Assembly (NCBI RefSeq): GCF_964355755.1
Contig: NC_092671.1
Location: forward strand, 38,767,304-38,831,303
Source of the DNA: Antedon mediterranea
Lineage: Eukaryota; Echinodermata; Crinoidea; Comatulida; Antedonidae
Direction of reading: 5' to 3'
DNA: 64,000 nucleotides
Both the position numbers and the translations under genes were made by a program. Shown here one piece after another: positions 51,376 through 63,901 of the stretch (positions within the stretch are counted from its first letter, which is position 1; every line of letters starts with the position of its first letter). Under the pieces are notes generated by a model, which was given only the letters and a program-made list of their open reading frames with translations, was not told the DNA's origin and did no database searches.

Positions 51376-54300
51376 TCAGTTCCAATCATTAGTTCTGTCA
51401 ACAGTATGTATATCATCTCTAATGGAAGCAATATCATCTTCAAATGATAAAATACCTCCGACAATTTCTACACCTCCTTCATCACTAAATTCATCCACAT
51501 CTACTGGTTGACCGTCATTATCGTCTCTAACCAATCCATTGTCATCAAAACACGAATTTGAATTTTGATTGGAATTAAAACTCATCTGATCGTCCGTATT
51601 CGATGACGCGTAAGCAACTAGATCGTTCTCGCTTGTGGTGGTGCTATTTTCTATCGATGTTTCGCGAGATTCGTCCTCATGTCGCACGGAATTCGTTCTG
51701 GGTGTTGGTCCTCCGTAATGATTTTCATTTATGCTTATTTCCCTATCGTCATCATCTGCGAGGCCTTGTGAAAATTTCAGGGTACCATTTAAAATGTCTT
51801 TAACCTGTAAATAGAAGAAATGTAATACTCAAAAAGTTTGAATTGTGCTAGTATCAAGCACATTCGAATGTGAAATTTGTACCCAAATTTGAAAAATATA
51901 ACAATGTAAATATTACCTACCTGTTTAAGACCAGCAATTGACAACAACAGGTCATCTTCTGTGCCATCTTTGTCATGTTTAAGTAGTTCCTCTTGCATTT
52001 GCACTACAAATGATAAATATTACCAATAATCATAGATAAGATCAACATGGAAAATAAGAATGGCAAATGTTAATTGAAAACATTTATAAAATACACGATA
52101 AATACTTGAAAATAAAAGAAAAAAATTTGCATTGTATTCGAGTTCTACACAAGAACATTCTTGTCAGATAAAAAAAAATTGATTTGCTAATAAAGAAATG
52201 ATTATTACTCGTTAAAAACTTACTTAAGTGAGCCTCCATCTTGGTTGCGCAATATCTACGTAGCGCCTGCATGTCATTTAATCGTCCTTGAAGGTGTCGT
52301 ACTTCCTGCTCCAGTTGATTATAATCCTGTAGGTCAAAGTTCAAATGAAATAATATTGTTTAATTAATCAATCGTTATTTTTCTTCATAAAACAGATAAA
52401 GATTGAGGACATAAAAAAGCCTGAAAATGAAGATCTGGGTCATAGTATTCTAATGTGTTTATACAGATGCCTTTAAAGCCCTGCCTACATTATCAAACTA
52501 GTTTGTCAAAAAAACAAATGTGCTTAAATATGGTATTGATATGCCCAAACATCATCATGTCCATATATAGGCACATTAAATGTGATAGTGTAGATTGATA
52601 GAGCTTAGAGTATGGTCATTATATCCAATACAAGATGTTTGGCAACTACATTGTATTACATAACATACTCACATCCTGAGAGTTGTTCTTCTTGTTCTTA
52701 GTTTTCAATGGTGGTGTGGACTTAGCCACAGGTGCAGGGCTCTCATCAACTGGTGTTCCGTCAGGAGTGAGTGTGCTCATTTGCGTCGGAGCACGGCTAA
52801 CAACTGCTCCTCCTTTTGAAGATGCAGTTTTAGCAGAGGGCAGCGGTCTGACAGTGACCGATATGCCATCAGATGCTCCACCGAGTGGGTGAGGTGAGGT
52901 GGTGCCTGAATTAGTGTAGATAAAAACAATTTTAAAAAAACAATTGCTATATGAGAAAGTTTAAACAGGGTGTTAAAATAATTTAGCAACTCCTTGGTTT
53001 CAATAAGGATCTTGAATAATGCAATCTGTGCCAACCACACACCTTCCCTGGACCCCACAACCCTCCCTGGCCCCTACAACCTTCCCTGGCCCCACCAACC
53101 CTCCCTGGCCCTAACAACCCTCCATGGTCCCCACAACCCTCTCTGTCACCACAACCCACCCTGACAACCCACACCCATCCCTGACCCCCACGCTCTTCCG
53201 TGACCCCAAACCACTCCCTGACCCCCACACCTCTCCCACAATAATACTCTACTTTTTAGTAAGTGTAATATGTTTACCTTCAGAGATGTCTGATGGGTCA
53301 CTGGTGGACTTCGGTACTTTCTTCTCGCCCACCCTGCCTTTAGCTGTTATACGTTTTAAACTATTAAAACCTGACGTCACAACAGCTGTTGTCTTATTTT
53401 TGATATTTTGAATCTGTCTTGAATTCTGGTTCCCTGCACGACTTGAAGTTTGAAGATTTGAAAGCATTTGAAACTGGTAGTTGGCTGGCCTTGCATATTT
53501 CTGAAAATGATGATAGTCAATCAATAACAAGGAATGTAAGAAAGAATAAATTGAAAAATAAATAAAAATAATTTAAAACTCACTGATGGATCGCGAAGAT
53601 GTAATGCTTTGTTGATCAGAAAATGTACGTCTCCGATTGGTGGAAACCTCATTAATAACGTCATACATTTAGCATAATCACTGGAAATTACTATAAAAAA
53701 TACAAAATAAATATGAATGAACAAAACTCATGAAAGAACACATACTGTTTGTGAACAAGATATTTGGGAGCTTTCGTTTTGCAATGACAGACATCATGCT
53801 AGTTCATTGTGCGCATGTGTAGATGAGTAGGATTGATGGTTTCTATGTCCAGACGAATGATGACACATTGATTGACCTTTTTACTATTTTCTACAAATTT
53901 TATTTATCACAAAAAAAAATGAAATCACATTTACTGTATTACACCTTATTATTCATGTCATTAATTCTGAAAAAAAAAAAGGTTAAAATTGAAAAAATTA
54001 AAATTAAAATTGAATACTCACATAATTCTCGTACGAGCACCAACATAGCTACAAATATATAATCAACTAAATCTAATGTTGCACTATCACTAAAAATGGC
54101 ATCCCATAATACTAACAGGTCTTGAAGTATAACCTCACGTCCAAAGAGTAACCGTACCCACCGTCTACCAAATAAAATAAATAAATATGTTAATATATTC
54201 CAAGAAGTTCAAAAAAGTTAATTTCTTTGTTGGAAAGAAATGTTTAGGTCTTAAATCATAGGCAGCTATGAAGGGCCGAGCTATGAAGGGCCAAGCTATG

Positions 54301-57300
54301 AAAGGCCGAGCTATGAAGGGCCAAGCTATGAAGGGTCAAGCTATGTAGGATCAAGCTATGAAGGACCAAGCTATGAGCGGTCAAGCTATGATGGGTAAAG
54401 CTATGAACGGTCAAGCTATGTAGGGTCAATCTACGAAGGGTCAAGCTACGAAGGGCCAAGCTACGAAGGGCCAAGCTACAAAGGTCCAAGCTACAAAGGG
54501 CCAAGCTACGAAGGGCCGAGCTACGAAGGGCCGAGCTACGAAGGGTCGAGCTACGAAGGGTCGAGCTACGAAGGGTCGAGCTACGAAGGGTCGAGCTACG
54601 AAGGGTCAAGCTATGAAGGGTCAAGCTACGAAGGGCCAAGCTACGAAGGGCCAAGCTACGAAGGGCCAAGCTACGAAGGGTCCAGCTACGAAGGGTCCAG
54701 CTACGAAGGGTCGAGCTACGAAGGGTCGAGCTATGAAGGGTCGAGCTATGAAGGGTCGAGCTATGAAGGGTCAAGCTATGAAGGGTCAAGCTATGAAGGG
54801 TCAAGCTATGAAGGGTCAAGCTATGAAAGGTCAAGCTATAAAGGGTCCAGCTATGAAGTATCAAGTAAGCAAGTTATATATATTGTTTAAATATGTATAT
54901 ATCTGGTATTATGAAAAGCTTCATTAAATGAAATTTACTGCTTCCACTAAATTTTTTCCAATATATACAGTACATTTTTTGAAGTTTTTTGTACACTATA
55001 TCATCAAAAAGCTAATATAAATATAGATCATGTTCCAAATATGAGCACTGTTTCAATAATTTGACAGTATGATTTATATATAATTTACACAGTCCTACAC
55101 AACACAATTGATTTTTATATATAAATTATATACTTTATTTTATATTATTAAATCTAAATGCAAATTACTGAAAAAATGACAATGCTGTGGGTATCAGTGG
55201 CTGGATCTCAATGGAGATACAAAATAAAATAAGCACTGAAAAAATGACAATGCTGTGGGTATCAGTGGCTGGATCTCAATGGAGATACAAAATAAAAGCA
55301 AAAAGCTAAATCAAAGCGAGAAGTAAAACAGCCAGAAAAGTTAGCAGAGCTTTCGGGCAACACTAGCCCTTCATCAGTGCAAGTGCAGTGCTTTATTTTA
55401 TATTATATTATTTTACTTACATGCCATATATCTGAGGTTTAATATCAAGTCGATTTAGATGTTGATACAACTGTACATCTTGGCCCTTAAGGATCACTTC
55501 CTGTATTCTTGTTAAACGTAGAACAATAGGGGTTGACGGTGCATACTCTTCAGGTGTTTTGAAAAGTGGCTTGTCAAACTTGTCCCTAGCTAGAAATTTT
55601 CTATAATCTTCTCGTCCATGGCGATAACATGGCTCCATTGTTTCCATTAATTGTGTAAACATACAACTGAAATAAAAAAGTATATTTTATACATTTTTTA
55701 AACATTTTTTTTCTCGTCTTTTCTTTTAATAATCAATAATTAAACATTCTGCTGACCAATGGCAATATTATTCTGCTGACCAATGGCAATATTATTCTGC
55801 TGACCAATGCTAATCATTATTCTGCTGACCAATGCCAATATTATTCTGCTGACCAATGTCAATCATTATTCTGCAGACCAATGGCAATCATTATTCTGCT
55901 GACCAATGGCAATATTATGCTGCTGACCAATGTCAATCATTATTCTGCTGACCAATGTCGATCATTGTTCTGCTGACCAGTGTCGATCATTATTCTGCTG
56001 ACCAATGCTGATCATTAATTACTTACTATGCATCATGTTCTAAGTAAGTTGGATCTAATACTTCAGTGACGTAATCACTATAAGAAAAAAAAAACTGGTT
56101 ATCTAACAACAATAATATCACATATTTTTTATTTATATTATAAAATTTTATTTGTGTAAATATTAGTGAGTTATGCAAAGAAATAACAGAATTTGAAAAA
56201 TGTAAAATCAATCAATGGTTAACAATTTCATTAAAAAAAATATAAATCTTGTTTATTGTATAATTTGTTAATTGATGATTAGTATTATTTTGCCAGCGGA
56301 TTGTCAATGTCTGTCACTTGTCCTAACAAACATACTGTACATTCTCTGTAAAACATTTTCATATTATGTCATCTAATTGGAACAACAGAATGAGAAATGC
56401 TCACTATACACTAATACACTATACCTACCAGTATTTCTATTTAAACAAATTTCTGTTTAGCTCTGTCTACACTATCACACTAGTTTGATAAAAAAAAAAG
56501 TGTGATGTACCCAAATATGGTAGTGATATCACCAAATATGGTAGTTATATGACATCATCCTGTCCATATATAGGAACATCACATTTTGTCACATAAAGTT
56601 TGATAGTGTAGCTTTACATAAATGATTACATCACACATCAAACTGAGCTATATTTTGAACTACAATTTATAATACTCTTATACCTTATACCTTATACCTA
56701 TCTATTATAGTTTATAGGAGGACCTATTTCTGCTACAAAGAAGTACACACCAATCGTAAATTTTAGTATATTTTGTGAACTGAACTTGTACAGTTTTATA
56801 GATTTAACACCCTCTAGTAAACAACACTACAAACATACATGTCACACAAAATATTCTTTATAACAACCCACACTGAAAATTACTATCAAATTATAAAATG
56901 GATGTTGTGAGATTTTAGATAGAAAAGTAATCAGACAAATAGGGTTAGTAGTTGAAAAATAAGAAATATTTGTAGTAAATAAATGTAAAAAATCGATAGA
57001 AAATGTAAGGCATGAGCTATATTAATATCATGCATATTGTAAACTTTCAACAGAATTATTACCTAGTATTTTATTTAATAGTAGATAATTAAGACTATGG
57101 TCGAACCCTAGGGACTCAGGGAATACTTTCCTGTGAACAAAATGAGGGCAATATATTTATTAAAGCTCTGTCTACACTAAAAAACTTTATGTGAAGAAGA
57201 AATGTGATGTGTCCATTGACATGATGATGTCATATCACTACCAAATTTGGGCACATTACACCTATTTGTCAAACTAATTAGATAGTGTAGACAGAGCTTA

Positions 57301-60300
57301 ACTCTACGGACAAGTCCTACTCAGTTGAAACCCTTAATCAGGGACACCCCTCTTAAGGGACATCTTTTTGGGGTCCCAATAGTGTTTCTACTGTAATATG
57401 TATTAAGGAAAGGAATATATAAACACATGTATGTTTAATGACAGAAAGGTTGTGAGTGAGTGGCTGAGCGGTTAAGACAGTGGAACCGTAATTACGTAGC
57501 CATAACATCGGCAGGGGTTCGAGGCTCATTCACTCCATGGTTCTGGTGGTAGAACAAGTATTCTCGGATAAGGACTATAAACCGTAGGTCCACCAGTGTA
57601 CACATCTAGCTCGTGTGCACTTTAAAGAACCTAGTACATCTTTCGAGACGAGTAGGGGGTTACCCCGGTGTACTAGTACATCACAGCCACTGATCACCAA
57701 CTGGGCCCTCTGGGAGACCAGTCTTTGACTGAAGAGGTTACCCAGCATAAATATATATTTCAATCAATTCTTTGGTTTGAAATTATAATTTACACCACAC
57801 ATGTTTGAAGGAAAATTTAAATTTGTGATGACATATGACCTAGTTATATTGTGTTTTTTTGTGACAATTGGTTGTGTTTCATTAATCGATTCCTGGAAAC
57901 AATTGGGGAGATTCTACTGGACGATGAACAAATGACCAATATGTGCAAATAAAAAACGCCATAACATTTTGCAACCCCCAAAATAATGAATAGTATCTAA
58001 TCTATAGAATCCATGGATATAGCTCATGCCTTTTATGAATTATGAAATAAAACCAAAACAATAAAATCAGTGATACAAATAAAACAAAATAGATGTTAAG
58101 CGAACCTTTTGGAATAGCCAGACACTCTGTAAACAAATTAATTACACATTGATCAATGATAACATCTTTAACTTGATTACAATGACAAATTATTAATTCA
58201 TTTTGTTAAAGCTCTGTCTACACTATCAAACTTGGTGAAAAAAAATGTGATGAATGGACATGATGATGTCATACCACCACCATATTTGGGCCCATCACAC
58301 TTTTTTTGTAAAACTAGTTTGATAATGTAGACAGAGCTTTAAGTAGGTATCATAGATAGATAGTAAGATTTCATATGATAACAATAATATCAGATGTATG
58401 TTACAACAAATGTACAAATGAATGATAGATGAAATTAATATTATTCCAGGAATACTATACTGATGATGAGCCTATTTAACATATAAAAGTCAGAGTTCAA
58501 AGTTCACTTACAGTTGTGATTCAATTTCTTGAGCATGTATAAAGGCTTGGTGGTCACAATGCAGCACAAATATCATTGGAGCTAATAGTTCATGCATGCC
58601 CTGTTAAAAAAAGAAATAGAATCATTTTACAATAAAAAAAATCAATATCATTTGTACCTACAGCTCTGTATACACTATCAAACTTTATGTGAAAAAAAAA
58701 TGTGATTTGCTCATATATGGACATGATGATGTCATATCACTACCATATTTAAGCATATCACTACCATATATGGCATATCACTATCATATTTGGGCATGTA
58801 TCACTATAATATTTGAGCATATCACTACCATATTTAAGCATATCACTACCATATTTGGGCACATCACACTTTTTTTTTGTCAAACTAGTTTGATAGTATA
58901 CACAGAGCTTTCGTTATACTACCGTTTTGATTGTACGATCAATTGGGAAAACACCTGACAACAAATAATAAATATAATAAGTCACCTGTTTATATGAAAT
59001 GCTCTGATGTTCCCTTGCGTAGCAGAATAGCATGTCGATCATCATGGTGCGCACATCTTCCGATTGAAAGAACTGAATTTCGGGAAATGTCCTCGTCACA
59101 TCTTGTTTTATCATTTGACGTAGTTCCGTATCTTCAAAGTATTTATTCCAAAGGCTCTGCAAATGAAACAAGTAAGATTACTAATAATAAAAACAATTTT
59201 AAGATTATGAGTCAGGCTAAGCAATAACAATATTTACATTTTTCTTTTCTTTCCCAACAATATTTTACGGGGGTGGTACAATCAGCCAAAGCTGATCATT
59301 AGGGCACTCACAAAAATACAAACAAATTTACATAATTTAAAAAAATATAAACGTTTACAAATACAAGCATATTTGTCATTTTGATGTATTTGTGGTTTGA
59401 CGTCTCTACAGCCAACAAATGTAAATTATATAACTCTGCTAATTCCAAAAATTAATTAAATAAAGTTTATTTGTAAATGAATAAAGCCTTGTCTACACTA
59501 TCAATCTTGATGTGACAAAAAAATTTGATGTGCCCATATATGGACATAATGATGTAATATCACTATTATCACTACCATATTTGGGAATACAACTATCATA
59601 TTTGGGCAAAGTGGACACAGTGGACACAGTTTGATAGTGTACACAGAGCTTAAGAGATACTCACATCTTTTTCTTGTGATAATGGATGATGTAAAACTGG
59701 ATCCGGCGAGACGCTAAACTTGTCCTTGTTGCGTGGGTTTGTAATATGCTTCTCTCGTAACTCTTCATATTTTGCACGCCATTTGCGTACCGTTGCTAAC
59801 CATTGCGACTTGTCATTAGGGAGACATTCAAGATAAGTCTAGAAGAAATGTTATGATAGTTAGTATAAACTAGATTTGGAGTAGTATAAAGCTCTGTCTA
59901 TACTAGTTAGTTTGACAAAGAAACTGTGATGTGCCCAAATATGGTAGTGATATGACTTCATCATGTCCATATATGGGCACATCACATTTGTCACATAAAA
60001 TTTGATGTGTAGACAGAGCTTTAGTTGCAATGTTTTCAAACTCATTGTCAGACATTTGAAAACAATACTGACTTTCTATACAGTACCTTGTAGTATAAAT
60101 AAAACAAATACAAAACTGAGAATGAAACTTATATTTTACTAAGACAATCAATTAATTTTGGGCCAAGGTTTCTAATTTCACTTGGCTCTAAGTTCAAATA
60201 AGATTATATCTTCAGATTGTGTGTGAAAGCATTTTTATGTTTCACCATTCAAATGTTGTTCTATCATACTTTCCATTCTGATTTAAAAAACAAATTATGA

Positions 60301-61576
60301 CAACTTTGTAAAGTTATAATGTGTATTTTAATGGAAACATTATATCTCTGCCAGTTTTATTTTTAATCTATTCAGTAGTTATTTTTAAGCATAAATGAAC
60401 ATCAAAACAGTAGTTAAGATTGTTTATTAGTATTTATATTTCAGTATAATCTATTGTAGTTAAGATTTTTGTTTGTGAACTTTTTGTTTTTATACACGGC
60501 CTTGCAGAAAAACAACTGCTAGTTGAGCCAAGTTTTCAAGTTTAAATAAAGCATATTATTATTATTATTATAGAAATTATATGAACGGAAATTGATAGAT
60601 CACGCAACTTGCTGTGGATAGGACATCTGTATTCATTAAAGTTCAATGCTAGACTACAACACATGCAATGATATTTGTACATATCTAGCTGGAAGCTACA
60701 GCATAAAACATTGATCATTTTAACTATGTAATCTGGTTGTTAGTGATACAGTTTGACATTATCAGTATGAAATTATCATTGACAATAAGAACTAAATACA
60801 TCGCATCGTTTCTATCTAGTTATTGTGGAGAACACACATGCCTAGAAGCTATTCTTAAATAAGTCATAAGTACACTACAATATCTGCACTCATCAATGCA
60901 CTGGCTTTGCTAGTACTTCCATGCTAATAAAATCAGTATTAAAAAGACTTTTTTATTTTTATATGTATATATTTTTTTTTGCCGTGAATGTACTTGTCAC
61001 CTTGAAAGTGTTTTCAATGTGAAAGTTTCATATTGTTTAAATAAACACTTTTAAAGATAGTTTGTCATTGCCAACAAAAATAAATAAATACACTACACAT
61101 ATCATAATCTAAAGTGTATATTATATTTTTATAACCTATATTTATTCGTAATAATGTATTTTATCATCACGTTATTTATCATTTCTACTGTATGTATTTA
61201 TTGGAATTTAAGAGGGCTCCTGAATATCAACCGGCATTAATTTGTCCAGCTGGATAGGTTACCGTTTATAAATAAAGTTGAAATAAATAACTACATAGGA
61301 TTAAAATTGATTGTCTTGTTTGAATAATCCTGGTTAATGGACAAATGTGCTATTTCCGAATATCCTATTATGTTTTAACACTGCAGCCCATCCCTATTCA
61401 GGGGATACCACCTTAATAGGCTAATTGGTGATTAATATTGACTAGCACTTTCAATACAAACACTTACCTTCCAACATACACTTCTAAACCGACTGCTTCT
61501 CAATCGCCCCCGGACTCCCTCGCATCGTATCACCCTTAAATAATCATCACGTTCAAATAACCACTGCCACTCTTCT
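51376..61576 (-). CDS. TBC1D5: TBC1 domain family member 5 (Rab GAP), N-terminus missing
   Basis: Rab7 GTPase-activating protein that binds retromer and, in mammals, switches between retromer and LC3/ATG9 autophagy membranes. Thirteen exons in transcript order: 61468-61576, 59665-59838, 58986-59156, 58512-58600, 56027-56077, 55421-55666, 54022-54164, 53584-53690, 53278-53500, 52673-52905, 52224-52326, 51921-52003, 51376-51804. All are GT-AG and in phase, 719 aa. The TBC domain has the catalytic Arg (IKQDVTR, IxxDxxR) and Gln (YKQGMHELLAP, YxQ) fingers, then LEHDAYCMFTQLMET, IYGIRWVRLLFGRE and PPIGDVHFLINKALHLRDP. A LIR-like WQWL in EEWQWLFERDDYL matches human WEEL. The coiled coil LQGRLNDMQALRRYCATKME leads to DDLLLSIAGLKQVKDILNGT and an acidic tail. 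The first exon begins inside a codon, so upstream exons lie further right or beyond the window. Confidence 0.93.
52474..52607. mobile_element. MITE, AAGCTCTGTCTACAC family, TBC1D5 intron
   Basis: Left taaagccctgcctacattat, right gtgatagtgtagattgatagagctta, where a gattgata insertion interrupts the right arm. Confidence 0.8.
53040..53240. repeat. CCCTCCCTGGCCCC minisatellite in a TBC1D5 intron
   Basis: About 12 imperfect copies of a 15-18 base unit (ccctccctggcccctacaa) between the exons at 52673-52905 and 53278-53500. GC-rich against an AT-rich background. Confidence 0.88.
54262..54862. repeat. 15-bp minisatellite in a TBC1D5 intron
   Basis: About 40 copies of gaagggtcaagctat with variants ggccaagctac and ggtcgagctac, grouped in blocks of like variants. 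Because the unit is a multiple of three, several frames stay open for 100-200 codons on both strands, but these are artefacts. Confidence 0.95.
55170..55400. repeat. Tandem duplication and possible retroposon fragment
   Basis: A block of about 60 bases (actgaaaaaatgacaatgct ... ggagatacaaaataaa) occurs twice in a row at about 55168 and 55235. It is followed by gagctttcgggcaacactag and cccttcatcagtgca, a phrase with the look of a dispersed repeat end. Confidence 0.75.
55746..56016. repeat. ~24-bp minisatellite next to a TBC1D5 splice donor
   Basis: About 12 copies of attattctgctgaccaatg plus gcaat/tcaatc. The array ends about 10 bases from the donor of the exon at 56027-56077. Confidence 0.92.
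56458..56616. mobile_element. MITE, AAGCTCTGTCTACAC family, TBC1D5 intron
   Basis: Left tagctctgtctacactatc; the right arm lacks agacagag (gatagtgtagcttta). Two internal caaatatggtagt units. Confidence 0.85.
57161..57301. mobile_element. MITE, AAGCTCTGTCTACAC family, TBC1D5 intron
   Basis: Left taaagctctgtctacactaa, right agatagtgtagacagagctta. Its core is in the reverse orientation relative to most copies (ccaaatttgggcacatt). Confidence 0.88.
57450..57765 (+). mobile_element. tRNA-derived SINE, fullest copy
   Basis: Head: A box tggctgagcggttaagac and B box ggttcgaggctc about 45 bases apart, resembling a Ser/Leu-type tRNA. Body: ctccatggttctggtggtag, ctataaaccgtaggtccacc, gtgtgcactttaaagaacct, gagggttacc-like text to about 57765. 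Non-coding; would need a LINE partner to move. Confidence 0.85.
58206..58343. mobile_element. MITE, AAGCTCTGTCTACAC family, TBC1D5 intron
   Basis: Left ttaaagctctgtctacacta, right gataatgtagacagagctttaa; TTAA-like bases at both ends. Confidence 0.9.
58660..58911. mobile_element. MITE, AAGCTCTGTCTACAC family, long copy with expanded core
   Basis: Left cagctctgtatacactatca, right gatagtatacacagagctt. The core holds six successive ccatatttnggcatatcacta units, making it the longest copy (about 250 bases). Confidence 0.9.
59482..59653. mobile_element. MITE, AAGCTCTGTCTACAC family, next to a TBC1D5 exon
   Basis: Left taaagccttgtctacactat, right gatagtgtacacagagcttaa. A duplicated gtggacaca precedes the right arm. 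It ends 12 bases from the donor of the exon at 59665-59838. Confidence 0.88.
59886..60024. mobile_element. MITE, AAGCTCTGTCTACAC family, TBC1D5 intron
   Basis: Left taaagctctgtctatactag, right tttgatgtgtagacagagcttta. About 50 bases upstream (in transcript sense) of the exon ending at 59838. Confidence 0.88.
60025..61467 (-). other. TBC1D5 intron, no gene seen
   Basis: AT-rich intron between the exons at 59665-59838 and 61468-61576. Nothing recognisable beyond short homopolymer and att runs. Confidence 0.6.
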
Positions 61577-61675
61577 CTGAAAGATATCAAGAAGGTAATA
61601 TTAATAGAGTTTTTTGAAAATTTATGAATTATTAAATATTCCTTGACTAAGTTTTCAAAATAATGTTGGTAAAAA

Positions 61676-62290
61676 TAAGATAAGATAAGATAAGATAAGA
61701 TAACTTTTATTGATCCTCAAAAAGGAAATTCATTGCTCGTCATAATAACAAAGAAAACACTATAAAAACAAATATAGCATAAAACCATTCATATAAAAAC
61801 ATCTAAAAAATTACAATATAAAATTATCTTCTTGACTTCCTGTTGTACTGGATGATACCGGAGGGAATAAAGGATTTAGCAAATCGATTTGTTTTCACAC
61901 TGAGGAGCCTCAATCTACCACTTGGATTAAGTTGGTCTATGATCACTTTGTGGAGAGGATGAGAGGCATCCGACTCAATGCGTTCGAAATCTTTCTGGAG
62001 GTGTTCTAGGTGCACATCGGTAAAGGAAGGCAGTTCCAGACCAATCATTTTACCAGCCCGACGGATGAAAGTTTCAAGGCGTCCTTTATTCCCTCCGGTA
62101 ACATTACCAGCCCAACAGGAGAGGCAATACGTCCAAACACTACATATAACGGATCTATAGAACGAAAGTAACATCAAATCACAGGAGTTAAATTTATATA
62201 AAGTTCTCATACAATACATTCTGGGACTTAATTTTTTGCTGATGAAGTCTATATCATCATAGATGATTGCTATGGAAATAAAAATCACAT
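61676..62290 (-). mobile_element. 5'-truncated LINE (CR1/L2/Rex-like) with TTATC tail
   Basis: A 154-codon minus-strand frame (61824-62288) matches the region after the RT domain of many animal LINEs: SFYRSVICSVWTYCLSCWAG, RLETFIRRAGKMIG, SHPLHKVIIDQLNPSGRLRL and KTNRFAKSFIPSGIIQYN. The 3' UTR contains ggatcaataaaagttatctt and ends in about five TTATC repeats at 61676-61702, the terminal repeat expected of this type. No catalytic RT core remains. Confidence 0.88.
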
Positions 62291-63900
62291 GACATATTCA
62301 GTTGTGAAAAAATAATCTGTTTGATGCGTGTTGAAATTTAAGAAACCATATATTTGACTCTCCCAATACCGAAAAAGCAGAAACTCTCTTAATACTAGAC
62401 TTTTCCCAAGGTTTTTTTTTTACACAAACAATTGAAATAAATAAACCCTTGATTGGTTCTCAATTTATTTTTAGCATTAAAAACACATTCCGAATATCAG
62501 ACAGAACTTAACCAGACATATGGTGAGCCCAAAGGTGTCCGGTATTGGGAGAGTTGACTGTATTATTCAGTTAACATGCGAAATACTGATTTTAGTACGA
62601 ATAACAAAACATGTAACAGTATGCAACAAATATCTTCAATCAATGAATGGTAATGGAAAAATTCTAAGAAACACACGTTATGTATAAAAGTTATGGCATA
62701 ACGACACATAAGATTACCCCGAGACAAAACAAATTAGCATGCATCACACCCGTTAAAACAGATTGCAGAAACGTGTCCATATTACGTGATAGTCATCACA
62801 TTTTTTCACAGCATATACATGTGGGATTACGAGAATTGACGGCGCAGATCGATTTAATTGTCAACATTATGATCTATGCAATTTGTAAGAACACATTTTG
62901 TATCTGGTTTGTAAAAATATTTGACATTACGGTATAAAAATGATTTGCAAACAAAATTTTTTAGCAAATCTTTTTTCTAATAGCAGTCAATATATTGTAA
63001 GAAATTGGATTTTAATGTTTACAATTTACACTATATTATACAATTACAACCTCTATTAAAACAAATCTTCAAAAAATAAGTCAGAATTTTACAATTTGTA
63101 ATGTAATAAATTAAAACTGTCTGTACTGTAGAGTGGAAGAAAATATCAAGAAAACACAGGAAGGCCAAAATAGACTCACTGTACATAAATATTCATTTAA
63201 ATGTTACTTTTAAAAACAACTTTTCTCTTTATTGTCAAATGTAATGTATTTAGAAAATATCAAGACATTTGTGAAATGGTTGTAGTTTATACAAAGAATA
63301 AAAATTGACTTACATTTTCTAATAAATATTTTTAATTTCTTTTTTTGATTTTTAATAAAAAATAATGTCCAAAAGTCAGTATGGATAAATTATTTTAATT
63401 ATGAATAAAAGTGCAAAGTAGTAAGAATAAGATATAGCATTGAAAAAAATATCTTACATAAAAAAAAATTAACATAGGTTAGAATGTGTCATTTATCGCA
63501 AACGAGGAATTTAAAACGTTTTAATTTCTCATTTCATCAAAAATGGAAATAATTCAAGAAGCCGTAGATAAATTATGGAAGAATTTTGTAAATATTGCAA
63601 ATGGTACTTAAGTTAATGTATTTCTTTGAATTGTAGCAATTGTACTCTCATCAATTTAGCATCCCATCCTTCAGCTATCCAAGTTAGCATATTTATTACC
63701 ATCTATATGATACATCTATATAATATGACTCCTATCCATCATCTCTTTTTCTATCCAATGAATTTCTAAGTTATTGAGAGCTTATGTGAGCACATTATCT
63801 TAAAAATCACTTATTTACTTATCAAACCCTTCGAAGGAATGACAGTTTTAATTTAAAAAATACAATTATTAGAATTTTAAAAGTACTATATTAAACTAAT
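62291..63900. other. No gene seen
   Basis: Probably TBC1D5 intron or 5' flank. I searched both strands for the missing N-terminal exon and found no convincing candidate. A run resembling a tandem-repeat phrase (ctctcccaatacc ... ggtattgggagag, about 62360 and 62540) forms a short inverted repeat. Confidence 0.5.
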
Positions 63901-63901
63901 A

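Noticed and set aside
52983-53228. 81-aa Gly/Trp-rich open frame
   Set aside because: Translation of the CCCTCCCTGG minisatellite in an intron.
54256-54864. 202-aa minus-strand and 104-aa plus-strand open frames
   Set aside because: Both are translations of the 15-bp minisatellite; a unit divisible by three keeps frames open by chance. They lie in a TBC1D5 intron.
57450-57540. Genuine tRNA gene
   Set aside because: A and B boxes are present but the acceptor stem does not pair, and the head is followed by a shared 200-base body repeated elsewhere: a SINE. Same for 41270 and 63902.
63543-63612. Short open frame MEIIQEAVDKLWKNFVNIANG as a possible small protein
   Set aside because: Only 22 codons, plus strand, no homologue recognised and no splice context linking it to TBC1D5.
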